Source: Paragorgia papillata (Eukaryota; Cnidaria; Anthozoa; Scleralcyonacea; Coralliidae). From it: a DNA stretch of 64,000 bases. This document shows positions 54,975 to 64,000 of the stretch, one piece after another. The position numbers and the translations under genes are program-made. Every line of letters begins with the position of its first letter. Position 1 is the stretch's first letter. A model generated the notes under the pieces. It saw nothing but the letters and a program-made list of their open reading frames with translations, was not told the DNA's origin and did not search any database. The stretch is from the NCBI GenBank assembly GCA_035771165.1, contig JAWNZC010000291.1:1323001-1387000 (forward strand). The letters run 5' to 3'.

Positions 54975-55050
54975 CTACGTTTTCAAAAGTATGAAAAAAT
55001 CCCAACAAAAACACTCACATATAATAGATAAACAAAAATGTTCAATGTTT

Positions 55051-56283
55051 TTAAACGTCCTCAATTATCGATTTCGAAGAATCTTGTGATTCTCCCAGTT
55101 CTTCGCAAACTGGAACATGAGTAGAATTCTCGTGTTCTCTTTCTTCCTTTATTGCTTCGGCTAAGACCCGAGAAAGTTGCATCCCTTCCGCCCTGCCGTA
55201 CGGGACGAGTTTGCATTTGTTGCGAACCTCAGGCTCCGCTGGGTTATCCAGTATGGCTTCCAACGTACGAAGAAACAGCTTGGCTTGCTCGTCGCGATCT
55301 TCTTGGCTCAGATTGGCCTCGGCCGAGTGACTCATGTCATACATTGAGCACAGCGGTGTCGCGTACTCGGCCAAAACGTGAAAAGTTTCGGTTTCACCTT
55401 GTACGCTATAGACAACGTTCTTATACCGACGTTTATCGACGCCAGCCCGTTGGACTTCGTACTTAAGCGCATTATCTTCGCCTTCGACCAACTTGATGGC
55501 ACTATCTTCATCACTTAGCTTACCAAAAGCGTAACAATCTCGAGGCATTAGGATAAACAATTTCTTAGAAGAAAGCTTTTTGGCCCATGGCCAATCTGTT
55601 TCCGAAATACGTTTCGGAAGGCCAGGCAGAAGGATTTTCAAGTAGCCGAAGTAAAAAGACCAAGCCAGGCCATTCGCAACCAAACGGTTATTGTTCTCCA
55701 GTAGCGAGGAAATCTGTACTCGCGATAAAGTATTCAGACTTAGGAGATACAGCACGAGCGAACCACTGCCGATGCCACTCAGAATAATCTCAATGTACTC
55801 GAGCTTGAAGTAGTCGACTCCTTGGGATAGCAGTGTTGAGCTTATAATAATAAAGGCTACAAGAGTGGCAAAGAGAACCGCTTTGAGTGAAATATCACTG
55901 AAGCACGCCGACAACATTTTCAACTTACTGCCGTTGTAGCGAGTATTGAGATGAAAGTACTCTTCGAAGATGAGACAAAAGCGGTTCATGAATTCGCCGA
56001 GGATTATGCCGACGAGATTCAGAGCCCAAATGAATATTCCCACATGATAATGTTCGTCTTTCGCTTCGCAGATCATTTGAGAATGCGGTAAGGTCGAGCG
56101 GTTCGTCTCGACAGCCCTGAGTTCGACATTTGGTTTGGTAAAGGCGCCTAGCATGATCGCCATGATGACGAATGAAAGAGTAGCAGAAACGAACGCAGCT
56201 CGCTTTTGACGTTTCTCGGGAATCGGACCAAAGCCATGATTAGTATCGAGATTTAAAGACGAGTAATTCATGTCTTCTTTCAT
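55051..56283 (-). CDS. STING1: Stimulator of interferon genes (STING), cyclic-dinucleotide receptor
   Basis: A single long exon encodes 410 aa from MKEDMNYSSL. Four hydrophobic segments lie at about 30-48, 81-97, 134-154 and 162-183, as in STING. The cytosolic ligand-binding domain follows (residues about 198-382): LVANGLAWSFYFGYLKILLP, the KLFILMPRDC strand, the RRYKN lid region, LAEYATPL, then QEDRDEQAKLFLRTLE. Against human residues, S162, Y167, R238, Y240, T263 and P264 are kept; Y163 is Phe, S241 is Lys and T267 is Ser. The tail (about 383-410) lacks the TBK1-binding PLPLRTD motif, as is usual outside vertebrates, so signalling is likely through interferon-independent outputs. The frame stays open 5' of this Met to 56358 but enters an inserted transposon, so the true start is uncertain. 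Large and continuous, with clear identity. Confidence 0.95.
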   Translation of the reverse strand: MKEDMNYSSLNLDTNHGFGPIPEKRQKRAAFVSATLSFVIMAIMLGAFTKPNVELRAVETNRSTLPHSQMICEAKDEHYHVGIFIWALNLVGIILGEFMNRFCLIFEEYFHLNTRYNGSKLKMLSACFSDISLKAVLFATLVAFIIISSTLLSQGVDYFKLEYIEIILSGIGSGSLVLYLLSLNTLSRVQISSLLENNNRLVANGLAWSFYFGYLKILLPGLPKRISETDWPWAKKLSSKKLFILMPRDCYAFGKLSDEDSAIKLVEGEDNALKYEVQRAGVDKRRYKNVVYSVQGETETFHVLAEYATPLCSMYDMSHSAEANLSQEDRDEQAKLFLRTLEAILDNPAEPEVRNKCKLVPYGRAEGMQLSRVLAEAIKEEREHENSTHVPVCEELGESQDSSKSIIEDV

Positions 56284-56330
56284 GTTAAAGCCGTCGTCTG
56301 TAGGTTCTCGCACTGCAACCGGTTCACCTC

Positions 56331-56634
56331 CAGACTGGAAAGTTTGAAAAATGCGCAACGGGAATCAAATTTCGGCCGCCATTTTGCGCGGGCATCTCGT
56401 GAAAATCGCGCGGGAAAATAGGTCGTTTGCAGGGCGGTCGCGAATAAAATGGCGGCTACAATCGAATTTCCATGCAGTTTTCGCCGAATGTGCGTTAAAA
56501 GTCCGCGATGACAGGCAATTTTTCGAAAAATTGCGCGGCCACTACATTTTTTACGAAAATTGCGCGGCCGCGGGAAACTCGTGAAAAATCGCGCAACCGA
56601 AATATCCGTTGCGCGATACAAACTTTCCAGTCTG
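56331..56634. mobile_element. Foldback element inserted at the 5' edge of STING
   Basis: The element starts CAGACTGGAAAGTTTG and ends CAAACTTTCCAGTCTG, an exact inverse, with GCGCAACGG just inside both ends. The 10-bp sequence GGTTCACCTC is duplicated at 56321-56330 and 56635-56644, which fits a Mutator-like target duplication of 9-11 bp, though the superfamily is not proven. It is 304 bp with no transposase. Its minus-strand TTTCCAG could act as a splice acceptor in frame with STING. Confidence 0.85.
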
Positions 56635-56712
56635 GGTTCACCTCATTTGACTTTATATATACGTGTATATTCACTTGCGCTTTTCATCGACTCAATGTGA
56701 AACCATAATTAC

Positions 56713-56759
56713 CTTTCTTGCATTCTTCACAAAAGAACTGAAAATCAAAGTCATTGATT
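56713..56759 (-). other. Candidate upstream STING exon
   Basis: A 47-bp segment has a strong acceptor on its 5' side (TTTTTCTTTTTCAG) and a donor AAG|GTAATT. One frame reads FDFQFFCEECKK and would join in frame to STING at 56304 through the acceptor GGTTGCAG. Another frame has an ATG (MTLIFSSFVKNARK) and would join in frame only through the transposon acceptor TTTCCAG at about 56337. It could also be purely 5' untranslated. Confidence 0.45.
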
Positions 56760-56941
56760 CTGAAAAAGAAAAACAATTATATTCACACTCAAGACAAAAT
56801 ATCAACGCATGAGAATTGAAGCGAAAAGTGAATTTCACTTGTTTACTATATCGCTTTGCTTCATCACTTCATCACATCTCTGGCCTTAGACAGAGTAAAA
56901 AGATAAAGCTGGTCCACAACAACAATGCAAGCGAAAGGGTT

Positions 56942-57688
56942 ATGTCTCAATCACTTCCAAGCGTGCCCATGCCCCCCCCGGGCATTTGACGGGCATTCGA
57001 CGATTCACCTGTTCCCAGGGTCGGTCATTTGCCTCTGCAGGTCGTCCCCGGGGTGGGGAATTTTTTTGAAGTGCCTAAATAGTATATACTTGCCTGTTAT
57101 TTTCTTGAAAAGTAAACTGGCAAAAGTATAAGTACTGTAAGTCTATACTCAATTACGAAAATTCTATCTTTTATAAAGGCACACCACATATTTCATACTA
57201 ATACATGCTCGTCCACTTCTCCAGTTTTATCATAATTATAAAACTACGATATATTTATTTTTGCCATAAAAATACCACTGACTCACAAGCGCCAAAAATG
57301 TCGCATGTCTACCATTCTTTAATCGTATTATAAAATACCCCATGCACATTGTGATTGCGATCAATCATGGTGGATTTACAGGAGTTTGAGGGGAATGCTG
57401 TGCCGTTTGTGGCTTCCTGGCTTTGGAGAAAAGGCTTTATTTTATAAATATATGTTTATGTTTAATATGGATGGTCACGACTGCTTCAGTTGTCTGACAA
57501 TATAAACATCTGCTTCTTTAAATTTCCATGGGTGGGGCATTTTCATCAATTTCAAGACCCCTCTGTGGGGATTTTGTACAGCTATGCTGACCCCATGGTG
57601 GGGGTATTTGCAATACTCTAACGCAAAAATGTCAAATGCACGTCAAATACCCGGGGGGGGATGGTCACACTTGGAATTGATTGAGACA
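56942..57688. mobile_element. Foldback element with TGTCTCAATCACTTCCAAG ends
   Basis: TGTCTCAATCACTTCCAAGCGTG at the left is matched by CACACTTGGAATTGATTGAGACA at the right. Inside are paired CCCCGGGCATTTGACG and ATACCCGGGGGG segments. It is flanked on both sides by related AAAAGATAAAGCTGGTCCAC / AAAAGATAGTTGTCCCGC sequences, suggesting insertion into a duplicated unit upstream of STING. Confidence 0.65.
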
Positions 57689-58127
57689 TTAATCAACAGC
57701 GTGTTTAATGCTTTGCTTCACAGCTTCCCGAGACGTCTTCCCTGTACGGGTAAAATCATCTAGCATTAGTAAAAAGATAGTTGTCCCGCAACAACAATGC
57801 GAGTGAAGGGTTATATATACACACGTAAAAACACACAAATGTAGTAAACATGCACAAAATGATTTTGTTGAGGCAAATGTTCAAATATTTCACTGGTTGG
57901 CAGAGACAAACGCTGCTCGAAACCTACTGTGAAATTCGGAGGATTTGTGAAAAATAAGTTTAATAATGCAAGCAAAACGAATGTGAAACAGCAATAAAAA
58001 CAAAGTAAAAATAACAAATCATATTGAAACAAAACTAAAACAAAGACTGACATTCGAGTGTAATGAATATCTTAATTAGTGACTGCACAATAAACCTTTC
58101 CCGGTTGGTGGACTCCCCCCTGTTACG

Positions 58128-61067
58128 AGTAAAAAGTCTGGTGTTTAATAGACAGAGTAAAATATAGTCTGGTGTTAGACAGAGTAAAATAGTCTGGTGT
58201 TAGACAGAGATAGTCTGGTGTTAGACAGAGTGAAATAGTCTGGTGTTAGACATGCAGAGTAAAATAGTCTGGTGTTAGACAGAGTAAAATAGTCTGGTGT
58301 TAGACATGCAGAGTAAAATAGTCTGGTGTTAGACAGAGTAAAATAGTCTGGTGTTAAACAGAGTAAAATAGTCTGGTGTTAAACAGAGTAAAATAGTCTG
58401 GTGTTAGACAGAGTAAAATAGTCTGGTGTTAAACAGAGTAAAATAGTCTGGTGTTAGACAGAGTAAAATAGTCTGTTGTTAGACAGAGTGAAATAGTCTG
58501 GTGTTAGACAGAGTGAAATAGTCTGGTGTTTAATAGACAGAGTAAAATATAGTCTGGTGTTAGACAGAGTAAAATATAGTCTGGTGTTAAACAGAGTAAA
58601 ATAGTCTGGTGTTAGACAGAGTAAAATAGTCTGGTGTTAAACAGAGTGAAATAGTCTGGTGTTAGACATGCAGAGTAAAATAGTCTGGTGTTAGACAGAG
58701 TAAAATATAGTCTGGTGTTAGACAGAGTAAAATAGTCTGGTGTTAGACAGAGTAAAATAGTCTGGTGTTAAACAGAGTGAAATAGTCTGGTGTTAGATAT
58801 GCAGAGTAAAATGGTCTGGTGTTAGATATGCAGAGTAAAATAGTCTGGTGTTAGAGAGAGTAAAATATAGTCTGGTGTTAGACAGAGTAAAATAGTCTGG
58901 TGTTAGACAGAGTAAAATAGTCTGGTGTTAGACAGAGTAAAATAGTCTGGTGTTAAACAGAGTAAAATAGTCTGGTGTTAAACAGAGTAAAATAGTCTGG
59001 TGTTAGACAGAGTAAAATGGTCTGGTGTTAGACAGAGTAAAATATAGTCTGGTGTTAGACAGAGTAAAATAGTCTGGTGTTAAACAGAGTAAAATAGTCT
59101 GGTGTTAGACAGAGTAAAATAGTCTGGTGTTAGACAGAGTAAAATAGTCTGGTGTTAAACAGAGTGAAATAGTCTGGTGTTAGACATGCAGAGTAAAATA
59201 GTCTGGTGTTAGAGAGAGTAAAATATAGTCTGGTGTTAGACAGAGTAAAATAGTCTGGTGTTAGACAGAGTAAAATAGTCTGGTGTTAGACAGAGTAAAA
59301 TAGTCTGGTGTTAAACAGAGTAAAATAGTCTGGTGTTAAACAGAGTAAAATAGTCTGGTGTTAGACAGAGTAAAATATAGTCTGGTGTTAGACAGAGTAA
59401 AATAGTCTGGTGTTAGACAGAGTAAAATAGTCTGGTGTTAAACAGAGTGAAATAGTCTGGTGTTAGATATGCAGAGTAAAATGGTCTGGTGTTAGATATG
59501 CAGAGTAAAATAGTCTGGTGTTAGAGAGAGTAAAATATAGTCTGGTGTTAGACAGAGTAAAATAGTCTGGTGTTAGACAGAGTAAAATAGTCTGGTGTTA
59601 GACAGAGTAAAATAGTCTGGTGTTAAACAGAGTAAAATAGTCTGGTGTTAAACAGAGTAAAATAGTCTGGTGTTAGACAGAGTAAAATGGTCTGGTGTTA
59701 GACAGAGTAAAATATAGTCTGGTGTTAGACAGAGTAAAATAGTCTGGTGTTAAACAGAGTAAAATAGTCTGGTGTTAGACAGAGTAAAATAGTCTGGTGT
59801 TAGACAGAGTAAAATAGTCTGGTGTTAAACAGAGTGAAATAGTCTGGTGTTAGACATGCAGAGTAAAATAGTCTGGTGTTAGAGAGAGTAAAATATAGTC
59901 TGGTGTTAGACAGAGTAAAATAGTCTGGTGTTAGACAGAGTAAAATAGTCTGGTGTTAGACAGAGTAAAATAGTCTGGTGTTAAACAGAGTAAAATAGTC
60001 TGGTGTTAAACAGAGTAAAATAGTCTGGTGTTAGACAGAGTAAAATATAGTCTGGTGTTAGACAGAGTAAAATAGTCTGGTGTTAGACAGAGTAAAATAG
60101 TCTGGTGTTAAACAGAGTGAAATAGTCTGGTGTTAGATATGCAGAGTAAAATGGTCTGGTGTTAGATATGCAGAGTAAAATAGTCTGGTGTTAGAGAGAG
60201 TAAAATATAGTCTGGTGTTAGACAGAGTAAAATAGTCTGGTGTTAGACAGAGTAAAATAGTCTGGTGTTAGACAGAGTAAAATAGTCTGGTGTTAAACAG
60301 AGTAAAATAGTCTGGTGTTAAACAGAGTAAAATAGTCTGGTGTTAGACAGAGTAAAATGGTCTGGTGTTAGACAGAGTAAAATATAGTCTGGTGTTAGAC
60401 AGAGTAAAATAGTCTGGTGTTAAACAGAGTAAAATAGTCTGGTGTTAGACAGAGTAAAATAGTCTGGTGTTAGACAGAGTAAAATAGTCTGGTGTTAAAC
60501 AGAGTGAAATAGTCTGGTGTTAGACATGCAGAGTAAAATAGTCTGGTGTTAGAGAGAGTAAAATATAGTCTGGTGTTAGACAGAGTAAAATAGTCTGGTG
60601 TTAGACAGAGTAAAATAGTCTGGTGTTAGACAGAGTAAAATAGTCTGGTGTTAAACAGAGTAAAATAGTCTGGTGTTAAACAGAGTAAAATAGTCTGGTG
60701 TTAGACAGAGTAAAATGGTCTGGTGTTAGACAGAGTAAAATATAGTCTGGTGTTAGACAGAGTAAAATAGTCTGGTGTTAAACAGAGTAAAATAGTCTGG
60801 TGTTAGACAGAGTAAAATAGTTTGGTGTTAGACAGAGTAAAATAGTCTGGTGTTAAACAGAGTGAAATAGTCTGGTGTTAGACATGCAGAGTAAAATAGT
60901 CTGGTGTTAGACAGAGTAAAATAGTCTGGTGTTAGACATGCAGAGTAAAATAGTCTGGTGTTAGACATGCAGAGTAAAATAGTCTGGTGTTAGACAGAGT
61001 AAAATAGTCTGGTGTTAGACGGAGTAAAATAGTCTGGTGCAGTTAGACAGTAAAACAGTCTGGCATT
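58128..61067. repeat. 25-bp satellite with 670-bp higher-order period
   Basis: About 2.9 kb of the monomer AGTCTGGTGTTAGACAGAGT plus AAAAT, with variants (AAACAGAGT, GACATGCAGAGT, GAGAGAGT, and an extra TA). The variant string TGTTAGATATGCAGAGTAAA-ATGG recurs at 58791, 59461 and 60131, exactly 670 bp apart, showing amplification of a block of about 26 monomers. A single TTAGACAGAGTAAAAAGATA near 56886 resembles a founding monomer. Confidence 0.95.
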
Positions 61068-61079
61068 AGACCAAGTCGC

Positions 61080-62650
61080 CATCCTCGTACCCAGGGTCTT
61101 ATCTCCGCTTCCCCGCCCCCGCCCACCGCTGCGAAAAGACCCTGGTTTAGGCTGGTCACGTGGCTCCCAGAATCTGGGTGCTAACAAACTTTTCTTGTCA
61201 GGGTCGGGTGGTTATTTTGAAAATTGTCGCAGTACCTTGGGTGCAAGAATAAAATATCGAGGAAAGCTCATTGCAAAAATTAAACACTCCATGGAGAACA
61301 ATCTGGTATTAGTGAAGGAACAATTCTGAACTTCAATCCGATGAGCAGCAAATTTAAAGAGATTTTATTCTTCGAACGGATTTCTACAGTCATCAGTGAT
61401 CTGATAAGGCCACATAACAAAAATTCCTTGATTCTCATCACCGCCCGACCACATTTTGAAGCCCACGTACACATATGTTTTTATTTTGTTATAAAATAGA
61501 AATGTGCCGCCCGACCAAAAATCTGCAAAGTTAATTTTTTTTATATTTTATATTCGATTTTTGATGTCCCAAGCTGAGAATTTCTGCAACGGAATTATTT
61601 CATTGCGTGTTGGGGGACATGGTGGGACCTTGGTGTGACTTTGAAGGAAAATATGAAGGAAAATATAGGAACTGTCAACCTTTCTACGCAAGTGTTATTG
61701 TGTACATTTTGGAAAACAAGGAAAAATAAAAACACCTCCCTCTCCAATTTCAAAATTTTATGGAATATTTTTTATATTTTAATATAAAATATAAAATATA
61801 AACCTCCCGCCTCTTCGACATTTTCAAAATGTAGTGATGAGAATCAAGGAATTTTTTTTATGTGGCCTAAATTATAGCCGCCTGAAGATGGAACAGAGAG
61901 TTTCAAAATTTACTGTACGCGGGCTTAAATTTCCTCACGATCAAGACTATGCAGAAATTCACAAATTCTATTGGTTAATGCACCTATCAATGTTTAAGCC
62001 CGAGCAGTTGTGGGGGATTTGATTTTTCTGAAGAATTTTTGGGCAAAATCCCCACCCTGGAGCTCAAAATATAGGTCAAACTAGATCAAATCCCCCCGCC
62101 TCGGGTGGCATTTTAACCACTGAAATTAAATAACAGTGGTTTCAAAGTTGTGGATTTTTACAAAAAGCAATTATATTCCAACACTATACTCTCTATCAAA
62201 AAGCAAAACAAATGCAACCATTTAGCCCAAACAAAGGCATCAATTCAAATACAGTGAATTTAGAAATAGCTTATGGTTATAAACACGTTTTTGACAAATA
62301 CAAATCATCAATCTTTGTTTCGTTCAACGAAAACGACAGCTTACCTTCAGAAATGGTCTCCTCGTGGTTTGTTCCAAGATGGCCACCCCGCAATCTCATT
62401 TCCAGATCTTGCGCTCCTTTTGGCCACAAGCGCTAGGCCCGGTATTAAAGGCCCGGTAAAGGCCCGGTAAAGGCCCGGTAAGCCCCGGTGCCAGATTAAC
62501 TGCCCGATATTAGTTCAATAGTTCTCACCAAAAATTCAAACGTCCCCACTCCGGAGTCTAGAATTTTAATCAAATTCCTGAGTGTGGGGAAGACAATGAA
62601 GTTCAAATCCCCCACATCTGCCCGGCCTCCCCCCCATCGGGCTTAAGATT
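61080..62650. repeat. Cluster of foldback repeats
   Basis: 61080-61165 is a CCTCGTACCCAGGGTCTTAT...CTGGTCACGTGG repeat whose inverse is at 63630-63700. ATTCCTTGATTCTCATCA at 61425 is inverted at 61832. TGCACCTATCAATGTTTAAG at 61979 pairs with its near inverse at 62643-62662. AAAGGCCCGGT is tandemly repeated at 62445-62485. No gene was found. Confidence 0.55.
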
Positions 62651-63277
62651 GATAGGTGCATAACAATCGCTTTGAACCTCCATTCGAAAGAAAGTGGAAA
62701 TTAGCTCACTGCATCTCTTGCAACGGCCAACACTCGCCGAGAATACATAATATACAGATTCAATTAACACCTTGGGCTTGCATCTGTCAACAAAGCTTTA
62801 CATTCTTATTCTGTGCTTTAGAAATTCCAAGAGGTTAGTTCATTACATTTACTATTCTAAATCGCATCAATGCAACAGTTTCGTGCCGTTTCGTGCAGCG
62901 GCGGGTGTATAAAGTAGGCACTTATATTTGAATTGTATTGCTGATTTTTAAAACGCTAACCTTTTAATAACATTCATCATAAAAGGAGCCACAAGTTCAT
63001 GTTATCAACTGTTATTTGTTAGGCTCAGTTTCATTAAAGTTGTCTATCAGTATTTATACAATACCCTGGTTGCTACGCGTGTTTTCATTGGTTGTTGCCC
63101 ATGATCTATTAGAGGACAGACACATGGTCACGTCAGATCACGTCAGCTAGCTTGCTTTTTTCCTTCTTCATGCCCCCAAATCCGGCAAGAGTTTTGATAG
63201 AAACCTTTTACTAGTAAATGTTTGTATTGTATAAAACAAATAGATTCCATTTTTTTGTTGTCTGTTCAGTTATTCAG

Positions 63278-63538
63278 GCGAAGCGGCGGGACACAAATGA
63301 CAAATCACACAAAACGGCTAACGAAAAATTGACAGTGTATGAAGGCACTAATAAACTGAAGAGATTTACGTCTTATTTTACTATTCCAAAGAGCCAATCG
63401 AGACTTTTAAGCGGCCTTCAAGTTCAGGACGGCGAATTCTGTTTCTGCATATGTCCACACGGTTTTACAGTATCGCATAACACTGAGGAAACCGACGTGA
63501 ATAAACATCGATTTAGGCATGCAATCTGGCTTTCTTGA
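63278..63538 (+). CDS. Possible terminal exon of an unrecognised gene
   Basis: A polypyrimidine tract and TTATTCAG acceptor are followed by an 86-codon open frame (AKRRDTNDKSHK ... RFRHAIWLS) and a stop, with AATAAA at 63569-63574, 31 bp later. The composition looks coding, with a FCFCICPHGF segment, but I recognise no domain. The preceding 230 bp is a copy of the TTGTTGTCTGTTCAG repeat, so the acceptor may be contributed by a mobile element. No upstream exon of matching phase was confirmed; a candidate donor (CAAGAG|GTTAGT) lies at 62834. Confidence 0.35.
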   Translation, partial: AKRRDTNDKSHKTANEKLTVYEGTNKLKRFTSYFTIPKSQSRLLSGLQVQDGEFCFCICPHGFTVSHNTEETDVNKHRFRHAIWLS

Positions 63539-64000
63539 GAATTATTAACGTACACCTTGTCTTGTCACAATAAAATAATCACATAAAAACATTGTCGTTG
63601 TGTGTTTCAGTTTAGCCACCCTCGAAACACGTGACCAGCCTAAACCAGGGTCTTTTCGCAGCGGTGGGCGGGGGCGGGGAAGCGGAGATATGCCAAATCG
63701 CCACCCTTATCAGACGACCTGCATTCGCTGATCATTCCGATTCTCACACTGCCGTGCGAAAAGAAGGATGACAAGTATTGACAACGGAAGGTTACACCAC
63801 CAATTCGTAATTGATTTCAAACATGAAACGTATAGTTGTCATTGCACAACCTTTGTTTGAAAACATGGACGTTATTCGCTACGAGATTGACTTAACGCTT
63901 GAACGCAAATGGCGGTAAAGCACCAGAAGACTGGGTATGAATGAATGAATGAATAACTTTATTTAAGTGTCAATGTATTTAGCATGTACTTTCGCAGAAA
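63539..64000. other. Non-coding right edge
   Basis: Contains the inverted CACGTGACCAGCCTAAACCA repeat (63630-63700) and a GAATGAAT microsatellite at 63937-63955. No gene. Confidence 0.5.

Noticed and set aside
57811..58053. Hydrophobic 80-aa minus ORF as an N-terminal exon of STING
   Set aside because: Composition is low-complexity Phe/Leu from AT-rich DNA, with no donor in a phase that fits the candidate exon at 56713-56759.
58128..61067. CRISPR or coding tandem repeat
   Set aside because: No spacers, and stop codons occur in all frames; it is a satellite.

Overview
This window is invertebrate animal nuclear DNA, very probably from an anthozoan cnidarian and most likely a stony coral. The reasons are short exons with GT-AG introns, AT-rich introns crowded with foldback elements and satellites, Penelope-like retroelement fragments, a cnidarian-style STING gene, and a secreted collagen-like/fibrinogen-like gene of a type seen in coral skeletal proteomes. 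I saw no bacterial, viral or CRISPR features.

Layout. Positions 1-5000 hold a Penelope-like GIY-YIG fragment followed by a hammerhead-like ribozyme motif, then repeats. Positions 5020-14261 (minus) carry a three-exon gene for a small secreted, Cys-rich protein with a hydrophobic C-terminal tail. I do not recognise the gene by name; its first domain resembles a Frizzled cysteine-rich domain. Its introns contain a 1-kb purine tract and a degenerate telomere-like array. Positions 14343-17791 are intergenic and packed with palindromic elements. Positions 17792-30940 (plus) are a 12-exon enolase 4 gene (ENO4, about 549 aa) that lacks the enolase catalytic residues. Positions 33301-45171 (minus) are a 13-exon LRRC27 gene, tail-to-tail with ENO4. 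Its introns hold several long simple-sequence arrays, a cluster of seven CRE palindromes and a transposon-like coding remnant. Positions 48151-53906 (minus) are a five-exon secreted collagen-like/fibrinogen-like gene. Positions 55051-56283 (minus) hold STING in one main coding exon, with a foldback transposon inserted immediately 5' of the coding region. Upstream of STING is a 2.9-kb satellite of 25-bp monomers in a 670-bp higher-order period. The last 3 kb are repeats plus one plausible terminal exon on the plus strand.

How the genes relate. The five genes do not form a pathway. ENO4 and LRRC27 are both single-copy bilaterian genes that lie on chromosome arm 10q in humans, so their adjacency may reflect old linkage. 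STING is the innate-immune cyclic-dinucleotide receptor; the Cys-rich gene and the collagen/fibrinogen gene are secretory. All exon boundaries were assigned by reading splice sites and frames by eye; no transcript or alignment was available. Most of the DNA outside the exons is mobile-element debris, including several hammerhead-like motifs associated with Penelope-like elements.
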